In this document: piece after piece, positions 12,181-24,599 of the stretch
Numbering within the stretch: the stretch's first letter is position 1
How the letters are laid out: each line of letters starts with the position of its first letter
NCBI GenBank assembly: GCA_003254905.1
Contig: QANU01086934.1
Span: forward strand, 92,032 to 156,031
DNA length: 64,000 nt
Direction of reading: 5' to 3'
Source of the DNA: Nissolia schottii
Taxonomy: Eukaryota; Streptophyta; Magnoliopsida; Fabales; Fabaceae
The notes under the pieces: generated by a model
Seen by the model: only the letters and a program-made list of their open reading frames with translations
Told to the model about the DNA's origin: nothing
Database searches by the model: none
Program-made: the position numbers and the translations under genes

Positions 12181-13672
12181 TAGCTTAGTGCTCCTTAGCG
12201 ATCAACCATTTTCAGGTGAGTGACTTCTTCATGGTCTATTTTAAACCATGTATTTATTTTAAAGTTATTTATTTATTTTAGCATTATTTTATTTATGTGT
12301 GTTTTATAAATTCCTAGGAGGTAGAAGTTAGTATTTTATTTATGTATTTATAAAGTTAGTTATTCATTTGTTTAATTAGTTATTTTCTTATGATTATTAT
12401 TTAGAAACTCTTTATTTATAAAATAGATATCTATGAAGCTATTTTAGAAAATCATGAAACTATTTTAAAACTACATGAGACCATCTATTTTATTTCATTA
12501 AATAAAGTACTGTTGTGTGTGTGTGATTAGTATTAAATGATATAGATATTTATATTGTTCAATTAAACCTTTAACAAAAGATCATGATTAAGGAAAGATT
12601 TTGACGGAGAAGATTTATGAATTACTAAAAACTTGGATGTACTACGAAATAAAAGCTTCATTTCATTGAAGAGACTTTGTAAATCATTTGGAGTATATCT
12701 TACTATGTTTTAACTATTTGGGTTTAAAAGTTCTCCTAATTGAAAGTTTCTTGTCAAGGCTAAGAGCCAATCTTACAGTTTTTGACATTGTCAAAAACTA
12801 AATTGAACTCTCTTTCTAAGAACTCTTTGTTTTGATTATCTACTTGTATCTTGTCACCGGATACAATCATATCTAAATACTGTAGAACACTTAAATGTAA
12901 GTGACTCTTCGAGTGAGATAGTTTGAAAACTCTATTTTGAGTAGCCTTTATAAGTAATATAAATATTTTGAACCGTTAAATTGCTACCAAAGTAATTCAA
13001 AACGAATTTCGATAATAAATATTAAGAAAACTACTTCTCGCTACTACAGATCACTAACTAATTACAAAGAATTCTTTCAGTGTATTTCAGTGAGTTTTTG
13101 TCAATGAAATGAAAATGTGATTGCTTTTTTACAAGGAAAGCGTGATTTCTAATATCGATCAAGAATCACTCTCCTTTTTTTGTTTAATAAACTCTCAAGT
13201 TTTTATCAAGATTGTCAATATCAAATGTTAGGAGTCAATACAATAAGTAATCGACAATAAGAGAATAACCACGAAATGAAAATTCAACAAGAACAAAATT
13301 AAAAAAAAAAAAGTATTTGACAGAATTAAGGAACAAGAATAAAAGAAAGACAACCCAATAACAAAATTTCAACGGGTTAGTGGTTAGTAGTTGACAAAAA
13401 TATTACAATGGACTTGAAAATAAAATTTAATAGAATAAGGAGACACTAACCAAATGGAATCCCTTTGTATAGTATAGATTAATAATCTTTATAGAAAATC
13501 TTACAAACTCTAAATTAGGGGGTTCGGAGGCAAAATTTGGGTATGCCTTAAACCTGAAGGCAACAGATATCAATATCTTAAGGCTTTTGGCTACAAATAC
13601 CAAAGGTAACAACAACTACACAACATAAACCCTGAAGAAACACAAAAATCAGAAAAATTCCTTGGTGTTTAA
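12181..13672. other. AT-rich intergenic DNA downstream of UTP7
   Basis: No coding sequence recognised. The last few hundred bases should hold the UTP7 3' UTR on the minus strand. The LINE may extend a little into 12181-12230, but nothing is firm. Confidence 0.5.
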
Positions 13673-16600
13673 TCATGATGATGCTTTCTTACGAGCAAAC
13701 CGCTGTAAAGATTTTGGCAGTTCAACACCCACACTAGTTTTCTGCTTCTTTTGGGATATGCTTTCCTCCTCACTAATTTTCTGCTCCAAGTAAGGCCTCT
13801 TCACTCTAGCAATTGCATCCTGCTTTTTCTGTATCTTTCTACCTGGCTTGTTCCTTCCTTTTGTTTTGTTCTTCAGTTTTATGCCCTTGGCAGCTTCAAC
13901 GGCGGCTTCAAGCTCGGCCTCCCTCTCTTTCTTTGTTGGCTTATCTTTTCTTGCTGTTTTCACCGTACCAATCTTGCTCGGATCGAGCATGATGGTCTCC
14001 GGCGGAAGCTTGTCAAGAAGAGACCGTACTTCCTTTTCTCTCCTTTGTTTCGGTGTTTCAAATGGGTTGGCAACCCACGAGTCAAAGTTCGGTTCTCCTG
14101 CCCCTGGAATAAGAATACTAGAGAAGCCCGCAGAATGTCCAATGCCGAGAACATCTTCATACGGCCGGAATACTAATTTTCCTATCTTGTAACCTTTCAC
14201 CATGGAATGAGTCATATACCTAGAATAGTTCTGCGTACCAGATGCATCATTTAGAACCTGTACTAATGAACCGTTACCACAAGCAAGCAAACCTTTTTGA
14301 CTAAAATCCAAAGTATTGGCATGGCCTGGTAATGTTTGAAGAGGCTCAAATTTCCTCAAGTCCCAAAGCTTAATCTTTTTATCTTGCCCTGCAGTGGCCA
14401 TTAAGTGGCCGTTTGAGTGGAATGCTAGCGCTGAGACAGGCCCGTGATGACATAGCATCTTGACAAGAGGGGCAGAGCTGGTCGGCTTCCACATTGTAAC
14501 TGTGCCACCCGAGTGACCCAGAGCAACAACCCCATTGAAGGGATTCACTTGCATCACATCGGTACGTCCTAAGCCAGTTCGAAAATTACCAACCATGTCG
14601 CCCATTGTAACGTCCTGATAATGGAGCTGCCCAAATTTATTGATTGAAGCCAAGAGAAAATGGTTTTGCAGAAACTGAAGCCTTAACGCCGCACCATGCT
14701 CCTGGTAAAAAGGAATCAACTCAGCTACATAAGGATGCATGCCAATCGTACAGTTTCAGGAGACTATAAAAAGTAACCATCAAAACCTCCCTTTTCACAT
14801 AATGCTAAGGGTAACCAACCAAGGCACACATTTATGGGGAATTGGGAGCAAATTTATAACTATTTTGAGGCCTTCAAAGAATAAAAAGTAATACAAAAAT
14901 AGCACAATATATGCCATCATCTTATGTTCCACTAGGGAACATGTCAGCATGACTCACCTACTCTAACCTAGCTCATTTAATAATAAAAAAAAAAGATGAG
15001 AAAATTGGTAGTAGTCAACACAAACATCATATTTGGGTACTAAAAGAATTTAATGAATCTTAAGATGAGTGGAAAAGAAGAAAAAATGTCTACCAGATAA
15101 CATGAGATTTAGAACTCCAGCAAACCAACATGAGTGGTTCAGCTCCAAAAGGAAAATACTTTACCATCAGCATATGCCAAAATATTGTAGATGCTGACAA
15201 TAGCTAAAATTTAACAATATTGCCAGAGCAATATACCAACCTTGAGGCAGTGAAGTTCTGTGCCGTCTCGATTATAGATGTAAACATACCTGTCAATTAT
15301 GAAGATTCTACAGTTAATAAACATGAACAGGAGTATATCCTCAAAGAAGCCAAACTATAAAATTATTTTAGACAGACAGGAAATTATAATAAGCTTTTCC
15401 AAAAGGTAGAAAATATCAAGCCAATGCTAAAAATAATATGAATATTAGAAGATAACCAAAAAATACTAAAAATTCATAAAGTCCTAAAGTCTGTAATTTA
15501 ATTTCAAATTGTATTAAGCAGGAAGCACAAGAAATTATGTAAAAAGAAACATAAAACCAATTGCCTTTGGAAAATTTGAAGCTTAAAACTTTCCTTTAAA
15601 CCTTTAAAGTAAATAACACAAAAGTTAATCTTAAAAGCATGACCTCATTAACTTTAAGAATTATGGCCCCAAAACAAAAGCAACTCCAGCAATGATGTTT
15701 TAATGTTGCAAAAACTATGCTATGTTGGGGCCAAAGTCATGGTTAGCTGATAAATGTCAGCAAGCTTGAATGAACAGGAGGAGGGACACACATCATAGAC
15801 AGGTAGTTTTCACAAGAAGCTGTGGTTGCAACTGTATAGATTAATTCGCATAGAACCATAAATTTATAGAGTAAACAGTTCAATACAAAATAAGAGAAGA
15901 GAAATTACTTTTTCTGAGCAGCAGCAAAATGAAGCTCATTATGCATAAATACCACATCACGCACCGTTTCTCTTACCTGAAAAAACCGAGAACAATTTAC
16001 TGAAAATCTGTGTGTATAATTTTAAAGTAAGTTGTACCCACTACCCATTTTGTCTTTAAGCTTGAGATTTGAAGTTTTCATCAATCAAGTAAAACGAAGT
16101 GCAACAGTACTTCAAAACACTCCTGATAGTCAAGATGAGCACTAAATGATGCCAACTAAAGATGCCAATGGTGAACATCATCGCTTCAGGATAAAAAACC
16201 AAACAATGCTTTTAAACAAAAGGTAAGTGTTCATAAATTTATTAGTTAGCAAAACCACACAGATTAAGCTCAACTGTGACAGAGCATACCTGAAGCTCTC
16301 TGATTAGGCTCCGATTTAACATGTCTACAATTCCCATATGGCCTTTACGACCACCAATGGCCATATACCGGCCACTTGAAGTAAAATCCAGAGTATATGG
16401 ACCAAGTACTGCAAATATGGATTGTAAAGAGATAAATAAATGACAGATCAAGAAAAAAAACTCAATTGTCTACGGTTGAATAAAGGGTATTGTGCACCAT
16501 TGTATTGTGGAATAAATATAGTAATATATAAGAACATGCAAATCTAATTTATACAATTCTGTCGGAAGAGCAAAGCCAAGAGAAAGGAATATGATTTTTG

Positions 16601-18955
16601 TAAAAGAATTAAAACTAGAACTAGATCAGGTAGATATCAACTTCCCCGCAATTATAATCATTATTAAGCATACTTCTTAAATAACTTGTACTAAAATGAA
16701 ATGGAAAACCATCTTAAATCATAATAGTTTATACAACATGCACGACAATTGGGGAGCAAAAATATCTTAAATGAAGACATAGCAACAATAGAGCTAAGGA
16801 ATAAGAACAAAAAAACTACGGAGAATATCATTTGCTATCTTGGAACATAAAAAATCAATTGCATATAAATCAGATACTTTGAAATTCAAACACACTACCA
16901 CTTCAACTGTTTGTACAACAATGATTTGGCTTTGCAGCTAAATAACTTGGATTCTCCATATTGTGAGTACAGAAAAAGAAGATAAACTTTAAACACTGTG
17001 CATCTCATATGATAAAAAGTTATAAAATATAGTTTAATTTGATTTCTGCTTATCCTTAATACCACACTTCTCCGACAAGCATATCAAACAATTTCTATTT
17101 GCATGATTTAATGATACATTACTAGGTGCATATTGCACTAAAACTTTTTCACATGAAAAAATCAAATTCAAAAAGTTAAAATGAAAAGGTCATGACTAAC
17201 AATAGAAGTTAGAATGAAGACCCAAATCTGGCATAACCCAAGATACTAATAAAAAGCAATCAATTAAAAGTACCTGGTAAAATCAGGTCATATTGGTTCC
17301 TTGAGCTTAAGATACCTACTTCATGTGCTATTGCCTCCTGTTTGACCCTCCACGGCTTCTCTATGCCTTCAGTCTCTAAATAACCTCCCTCGTTGGGCAT
17401 AAGCCACTGCATAATCAAAATTAGAAAGGTGGGAAGACGGGAAGTTCAAAACATGCAATTTTGTAGTTATACCTATTAACAACTAACATCAATGACTATA
17501 CAAATTATTGGATGAAACTTAACTTCCCTTTTTCACTTTGCATATGCCAATGTCATCCCTCAAAATTGGAAATACAATGGACCATTTATCTCGTGATTCT
17601 CAACACAATTAACCAACACGAAGCTAAACACTCTTAACATTGAAGGGTTTATGCATCAAACTGGCTGCATCACCTCATGACAAAGCCAATTAAATGCCAT
17701 GAGCTTTAACTAAAACATGCAAACATATCACATCAATCACGTTGCACAAGGCTAAGATTGTCAGCCACATCAAAGAAAAAACTTCATAACAGTTTACTGG
17801 TGCACGGTCTGTTAAAAAAATAATAATATTTCAATAAAGGAAATAAAAAAGCCACATAAAAAAACAAACCTTCTCAGCCTTGGCAGCAGCTTTTGCAGAT
17901 TTCCCATATAAGTCTTCTTTGACAGCTAGTTGACCCTTGAGCTTTTTATCTTTCAAAACCTGCAGATTATAGTTGACAGCTTACGATTAAATGATAACAT
18001 TGTCGAGTACCAGTATCTTGATTCTGGAAAGCAGGATGCCTTATACCTCCAAATTAGCAACTCCTCCTCTGAGATACTTCTGTATTTTCAGATCTAGCTC
18101 ATCAGTAATGTCCTGCAAAGCCAAGCAACATATCAAGAATAAAAAAAAACTCTGAAACACGACCCAGATATAACACCAGACAAGAAGCACACAAAATGCT
18201 CCCATCTTCAACAGATGAAAACAAAATTATGCCCGACGATTAAAACATAATTACATAAAAATGAAAAATAATCAATTTCAATGGAAACAATTGACAATTC
18301 CAAATCGTCCAAATTATTCCTCTGCAGATATAGGCAACATCAGGTCAGTCCTCTAAAGATTTTAGACATCAATTTGGACTCTCAATGTTTTAAACAGACA
18401 ACAATTTAGTCATTCCATGCAACATGATCCTTATATTGATAGCCATTTTACACTATGAAGGACCATATTGATGTAAAAAGGTTCTTTGAGGTGCCCATTT
18501 GAGCATTTACACCTTACGAATTCAGAGTTCGAGGCATGAAGGCCTCACTCTGAGCAGACTCTAAACTACGAATTTAGATACCTTTTTGCCCCTTCTTGTT
18601 GCTGTCTAGGTCATTTAAGCACATAGACAACAAGTCGATATGAAATCATCTAACAAATGCAATATGATAGGAAACAATAAGAACACAGTAATAGATACTC
18701 AGCTTAAGCATTATGCAGATTCATAACGACAGTAACATATCTTTCAATCAATTTGCTACCAAAAAAATTTGAATATACTTAATGGCAAAAAAAAAAAAAA
18801 TTTAGTCGCAGCGAGGTTCCAACCAGTAAGTTGAACGAACCATTGATGAATCTGAACGGTAACAGGAACATGCATGGAAACTCGTTGAGAGGTAGTACCT
18901 GCTCGGTGGAAGGTTTTTGCTTCGCGAGAGCATCGTTCTCTTGACCAGAACCCAT
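13673..18955 (-). CDS. UTP7: U3 snoRNP WD40 protein UTP7 / WDR46 (BING4)
   Basis: Eight minus-strand exons: 18955-18899, 18112-18047, 17959-17870, 17406-17274, 16408-16290, 15976-15909, 15289-15241 and 14701-13673 (TGA), 1611 nt, 536 aa. All introns are GT-AG and phases match. The acceptor TTTTTACCAG before 14701 is preferred to an in-frame ATG at 14740 because HCLK joins EHGAALRLQFL as in homologues. Residues about 110-345 form WD40 blades (GPYTLDFTSSGRYMAIGG, ALAFHSNGHLMATAGQD, KIKLWDLRKF). The BING4 C-terminal domain (about 350-441) includes SMVKGYKIGKLVFRPYEDVLGIGHS and GEPNFDSWVANPFE, then a Lys/Arg-rich tail of nuclear type. In yeast and animals this protein acts in the small-subunit processome that processes 18S rRNA in the nucleolus. 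Neighbourhood with PDK1 matches At3g10530-At3g10540 (from memory). Confidence 0.95.
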
Positions 18956-19804
18956 GGTTGGCCCAAGAGAGAAGAGGGCTTCGATGAGTGTCGGTTCAGC
19001 TTCAAAGGTCGCCGGAGCTAGGGAAGGAGGAGGCGGCGGAGCTGCCGGGGTAGAGAGGGGGCGGGGGGAGGGAGGGAGAAGCGGCGCCGCTGGGTTGGAG
19101 GGTTTATTTGAGGGGGTTTTGAGCTCTCAACGTTGTTGATTTTTAATATTTTCCTTTATTTTTTCTTTTTAATTTCTTAAAAAAAAAAAAAAAAAGGAAG
19201 GTCTCTCCCTTTTACCGACCGACCCTGTTATTTTCGACTTATTTTTAACATAAACCCACTTCAATTTGGTGATTGACAAAATAGTCCCGCACCGTTCGAA
19301 AATAACATTGGGTCCGTCAAGTCAAAGTGAGTTCCAATCTTGACGCGAATCCATTTAACCTACAAAAGATGATGAGATTTGGACAAAAATTTAGCTCATT
19401 TAGATGCTGTTTATTTGGATTGATCCACTTTACTCGTGAGTCATGGTGAGATTGAATCTTATTGAGGTTGGACGTTGTTAATTGTTACACTGATTTGGTT
19501 TGGATTGAGTTTAAATTTATGTTGTTTGTTGAATTTTATAGATGTATTTATATTTTCTTTTTTGGCCATTTTAAATTAATTTGAATGTTTTTGTTATTGT
19601 TTGTATTGATTTATTTTTCGACGGGCTAACTTGTTTAACTCAGTTGGTCTAAGACAAGTTTGTAATTTTTTTACTCATTTATAGGTGAGTTCATTTGGCC
19701 CTACTCACTTAACCCATGATCTGTGAAGGGCCAACCTGGCCCGTATTGACGACTCTTGCATGAGATGTTGCAAACAGAGAGTGAGAAATATGGCTCAGTA
19801 ATGG
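18956..19804. other. UTP7 upstream region and AT-rich intergenic DNA
   Basis: The first ~180 bases are GC-rich and purine-rich on the plus strand (CT-rich on the transcript strand), as expected for the UTP7 5' UTR. A poly-A run lies at about 19179-19194. The segment 19620-19755 (GGCCAACCTGGCCCGTATTGAC) resembles common plant repeat DNA, but I cannot place it in a family. Confidence 0.45.
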
Positions 19805-20838
19805 TGTCTCGCGCGAGACACGATCACAAAGGCCCAAAACACTTTAAACCTAGGTTAAAATGTGCCAGAGAAAAAGATACTAATTTATTCAGCATTGATT
19901 CGCGTTTTTCACTATTTTTTTGCCGTTGTCAAGGTGGAGAGAGGGAGAACACACTAGGATCAAGAACGCTAAGTGTAACATCTCGAATTTTCCTTAGGGA
20001 AATAATCGTAATCATAAATATTTAAGTAATTTCTAATCATGATTAGAGGATAAGAATGGAAAATTATTAGGTAGAATATTCCTGGGAAATAAAACGTGTT
20101 GCGGTGGAAAATTCGGCAGACAACCGAACAGCCGTTGTTCGCCGATGAACCTTTAGCGCGCAAAACGGTGTCCGTGAAAATAATCTCCCGGAGGAAAATT
20201 TCACAAACACCTTTAATATTAATACCCTAAGGTAGGTGGGAATTAGAGGATCGCGACGGTATAAACGGAATATTTTTCGGACGACCGTGCGCGACGCACC
20301 GACACTGCGAACGATAAAACACGAGCGAATCGGAGCCGGAATAAAATGAAATTTCAGCAGCAGCAAGGTGAAGGGCTGCACGTTTTTTTAAGGGTTTTTG
20401 GGTCAAAATTATCCCCTAAATCAAGCTTCCAAATTCCCATCACCTTACATTTCTTACACATGCCCATACCACCCATACCTAAGCCCATACCTTACACTAT
20501 TCACCACATTTTATTTATTCCAAAAATAAATCAATTTTCCCTCACATTCAGCCCTCCATGACCGAACCTCCTCCCCCATTTTTACAGGAGCATTTCATCT
20601 TCTTCATCCTCCCAAAAATACACACCAAACTAAGCTTCAAGCACACCACCATAACCACCAAGAGATCAAGCATTCTTCCACCATTTCCCCTAGCCAAAAA
20701 CCGAATCCCATAGCCAAGTTTCCTCACATTTTCACTTATTCTACTTCACTCACCATCAAGGAAAATAAACATCATCATCCTTCATATTTTCTCAAAATAT
20801 TCAACTTGAAAAAGGAGGGGATCTCAAGCTTTGGAGCA

Positions 20839-21353
20839 NNNNNNNNNNNNNNNNNNNNNNNNNNNNNNNNNNNNNNNNNNNNNNNNNNNNNNNNNNNNNN
20901 NNNNNNNNNNNNNNNNNNNNNNNNNNNNNNNNNNNNNNNNNNNNNNNNNNNNNNNNNNNNNNNNNNNNNNNNNNNNNNNNNNNNNNNNNNNNNNNNNNNN
21001 NNNNNNNNNNNNNNNNNNNNNNNNNNNNNNNNNNNNNNNNNNNNNNNNNNNNNNNNNNNNNNNNNNNNNNNNNNNNNNNNNNNNNNNNNNNNNNNNNNNN
21101 NNNNNNNNNNNNNNNNNNNNNNNNNNNNNNNNNNNNNNNNNNNNNNNNNNNNNNNNNNNNNNNNNNNNNNNNNNNNNNNNNNNNNNNNNNNNNNNNNNNN
21201 NNNNNNNNNNNNNNNNNNNNNNNNNNNNNNNNNNNNNNNNNNNNNNNNNNNNNNNNNNNNNNNNNNNNNNNNNNNNNNNNNNNNNNNNNNNNNNNNNNNN
21301 NNNNNNNNNNNNNNNNNNNNNNNNNNNNNNNNNNNNNNNNNNNNNNNNNNNNN
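20839..21353. other. Assembly gap (515 N)
   Basis: Run of undetermined bases inside solo LTR 1. Open frames across it are meaningless. Confidence 0.99.
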
Positions 21354-21938
21354 AAATTAAAAATCTGGGTTTGTTTTCATAAAAAGTGGGTTCAGAACTA
21401 TGAAAAACTTTAGGGTCAAGCTTTGAGTCCATCGGTCAACGGTTGATTAAAAATTCTAACGAAAACCAGTTTTTGGGTACACTTGGCTTGGTCACTCCTT
21501 GGTGATTATGTTTGCTTATGTGTGTGCGTGTATGTTTTTATATATGTATGTTTCTGTATGTTAGAACTCTGGTTAGGATAGGGAGGTGATTCTGAAGGGT
21601 CCTGTGACCTGGACTAGTTAGTTTTATGATGGTCAGAAGTATGTGAACTATGTGATGTGGTATGTCCATGCATTATGATTATTTACAGTAATATGTTAAC
21701 ATGCCATGTATCATGCTAAGGTACATTCAGAGAACTAGAAGTTAAGCAAGTAATGAGTAAAGATTATAATGGAAATAAACTTAGGGAACAAGTCATGTCA
21801 TATTATGTGCAGAAAAAGAGAAGAAAGAAGAAATGCTATGAGAATGATAAGATGAGAATCTAATGAAATGCTATGAGAAAGAAAGAAAAGTTTATATGCT
21901 GAAAGAATATGAGAAGGAGAAAGAAAAGTTGATGTGTT

Positions 21939-22127
21939 GTCGGTAGGTAGCTGGCAGCGGGTTCACTATTCTGTCGGTAGGTGGCTGGCAGGGGAGATGA
22001 ACCAATTAGCACAACCCTCCTGTCGGTAGGTAGCTGACAGGATGCGGGGTCACTTCCCTGTCTGCAGGTTGATGGCAGGGAAGGGGACGATGGTTGTAGT
22101 CGGTAGGTAGCTGGCAACGGATTCACA
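21939..22127 (+). repeat. Five-copy degenerate tandem repeat, unit about 34-49 bp, inside solo LTR 1
   Basis: The core GTCGGTAGGTAGCTGGCAG starts at 21939, 21973, 22022, 22060 (diverged) and 22099, with variable spacers between copies. Confidence 0.85.
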
Positions 22128-22158
22128 GAGATGAATCAAATATGATTATGCTGATAAG

Positions 22159-22576
22159 TGTATCAGAGCAAGGGCCCGTCGTTGTGGAGGGAAAACCTCC
22201 TTAGCAAGACGCGCTTTCCGGGGAGGTTGATGCCAAACTGGAAGAACAAGTCCGTGAGGTTGATGCCAAAGCGGACCATGTCTTGCTAGCGGGTAGCCAG
22301 ATTGTTATAATGGTTGTATTATGAAAAGAAAGGAATATGAAAGTCTGAACGCAGAGAAAAGTATGAAAGAGTATGTATCAGAGCAAGGGCCCGTCGATGT
22401 GGAGGGAAAACCTCCTTAGCAAGACGCGCTTTTCGGGGAGGTTGATGCCAAACTGGAAGAACAAGTCCGTGAGGTTGATGCCAAAGCGGACCATGTCTTG
22501 CTAGCGGGTAGCCAGCTTGTTACAATATAAAGAAAATAATATGAAAGTCTGAAAGCAAGAGAAAAGTATGAAAGAG
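22159..22576 (+). repeat. Tandem duplication, unit about 215 bp, inside solo LTR 1
   Basis: Copies start at 22159 and 22374 (both TGTATCAGAGCAAGGGCCCG) and stay nearly identical for about 150 bp, then diverge mildly. Each copy contains two GAGGTTGATGCCAAA words. A short period-18 array (GGAATGTATGTATGCT-like) follows at about 22610-22670. Confidence 0.9.
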
Positions 22577-24390
22577 TTAAGTATAAAAGAAAGAGAGAAT
22601 TACAGTATGTGATGTATGCCGGAATGTATGTATGCTGGAATATATGTATGCTGGAATGTATGTATGCAATGTATGTAAAAATGTAAATGTGAAAGTATGA
22701 ACAAGTAAGAAGATAAGTAAATCCGAAGAAGATAAGTAAATATGATGTAAGTACCGTCAAGATAACGCTCGAGACTGCTATGTATGTATAAGCGAAGGAA
22801 AGTAACAAGCACGAGAACTTAGTAAGAAAGATTAGTTCCCCCCCTATCACCTAGTAATATAGATAAAGCTGTTCAGGACTCTAGGCCAGATCATAATCAG
22901 TAGGAATGTTAGTATGCATGTTCACTTAGAAACACCTGAGCGGCGGAATCATAATTGAGTAGAAAAATAAAGAACGATCCCCAAGGTTACCCACTGAGAA
23001 CCCAAGGTTCTCACCCCCACTCCTTTATGATTCTAGGATGGCACGACATGTACGCCGAGATGGAGCCGGTATCAGAAGACATGCAGCGATATGGACGTCA
23101 GAGGATTCCGAGGAAGCGACGAACAAAGACTTCTGTTTCATGTTTTAGATTAGCTTAAGGGATTAGGTGCTCCCTTAGCTCATATGGAAATATATTATGA
23201 CTTGTATACTTGACTTTATAATTATGTATTACTATTTGACTGTGCAACTATGTGATGGACCAAATACTTGTATGTTTATGTATTTTCTTGTAAGATCTCT
23301 AACACTGCCACCTTGTAATTAATTATTGCTTAAGTCCCTTGGGACTCTATCGTTTGTATCCTTATATGCTATCTTAATCACGCACGGCTTCTACTTTATA
23401 ACATGATAATGCACACGAAGGATTTTCAAAATGGTCCATATTTTTAAGTAAGAAATATTTTCCAAGCTAAAAGTAGGGGCTAGAAGTAACCCCACCAAAG
23501 CTGTAAACAACCTAGTGAGCTTTGTTTACTACGTACGGGTAAACAGTTAGCTAGGGTGTTTCACTAAGGAAGAAGACCGATTTTGCTCACGATCCAACCC
23601 CAAGCTTTCCTATCTTCTATGTATTTTCCTATCTTTTCCTCATTGATTGTTGATCCCAGTTTTTCTATCATGAACTAATTCTCTTTTTGATTAGGAGGAT
23701 GATGTAACCTTAATGTTTGTCTTCTAATTCTAATTTCGTTGTTATTTAATTGTATATGTTGTGAATTGATATTCTCTATGCTTAATGTTTTTTATTAACT
23801 GGTCATTAATGAATTGTTAGTAAACCTAGGGGAACTTTGAGAAAAGAAACCTAAGTGGTAATGAGAAATTAATTGTCACTTATCTATATCTTAGAGATAA
23901 GAATAGAGGGTGGTGCAACCATTAACCTCACACGCTACCAAAGATTCACAAAACCCTAATCCCTAGGCGAACTAGATTAATTTTAAGAGATTGGTTAATC
24001 GGGTCGTTCATAAGAGGTATGCACGATCTCGAGAGAGACTTGCGTTAGAATAAGAATCTAGGTTGTCCTTCGGAAACAATTTCAATAACAAAGAAACCTG
24101 AATTAGGGGGAACGTTAGTGGTGAAATCGGAATCCCAACTGCCTTAATCCCACTTGCTTAAATTGTGTTCTTTTAAATTGTTGTCATTTAATTTACATTG
24201 CTTGAAAAAATTCAGTTCTATAAGACCCCCTTTTGTGATTCAACTCTTAAGTTATACTTCTTGATTGCACCATTAATCATGACTGTCCTCGTGGGAACGA
24301 TTCTTTGGTATTAAAAGACTAATATTTTTATTACTTGGTGACGTGGTATACTTGCCACGTGTGTGTTGTTACTTTTACACACCAAATTTT

Positions 24391-24408
24391 TGGTGCCATT
24401 GTCGGGGA
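24391..24408 (+). promoter_or_regulatory. Decayed retrotransposon primer-binding site, tRNA-Asp type
   Basis: Reads TGGTGCCATTGTCGGGGA. Athila-class elements usually carry TGGCGCCGTTGCCGGGGA, complementary to the 3' end of tRNA-Asp. The three differences are all C-to-T or G-to-A transitions, as expected from deamination of methylated cytosines. Confidence 0.75.
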
Positions 24409-24599
24409 CAGTGATTGATTGAGTTGTGATCAATAGTTGTAACTTTTGGAGTTTTTAATTTTCTGTCATTTATTTTTTAATTTTTTTGTTATGTTTATTT
24501 CATGACATTTTCACTTGATCGGCCAATTTTTTTCTTCAGAAAATTACGGAAGGACATAGAATCTGACCTCTAGTATAATCCTGAGATAGAAAAGTCCAT

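Larger units (their letters stand above)
19974..23563 (+). mobile_element. Solo LTR 1 (long-LTR Ty3/gypsy family), TSD CTAAG
   Basis: Begins TGTAACATCTCG and ends GGGTGTTTCA. It is bounded by CTAAG at 19969-19973 and 23564-23568, a perfect 5-bp target duplication. No internal coding domain lies between the ends, so it is a solo LTR of about 3.6 kb, of which 515 bases are an assembly gap. Long LTRs starting TGTAACAYCC are common in Tekay/Del-type chromoviruses; that family placement is inference. It interrupts the LTR of the older Athila-like element. Confidence 0.85.

Noticed and set aside
13751..14192. Plus-strand frames of 114-141 codons
   Set aside because: Antisense to the large, well-supported last exon of UTP7.
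14741..14760. Using the ATG at 14740 as an alternative UTP7 start
   Set aside because: The upstream exons encode a conserved N-terminus in phase, and the acceptor at 14702 excludes this ATG from the mRNA.
20806..21432. Open frames of about 180-200 codons on both strands
   Set aside because: They run through 515 undetermined bases; the apparent length is an artefact of the gap.
21939..22127. Spaced repeats resembling a CRISPR array
   Set aside because: Plant nuclear DNA, degenerate copies, uneven spacing, located within an LTR; no cas-like genes.
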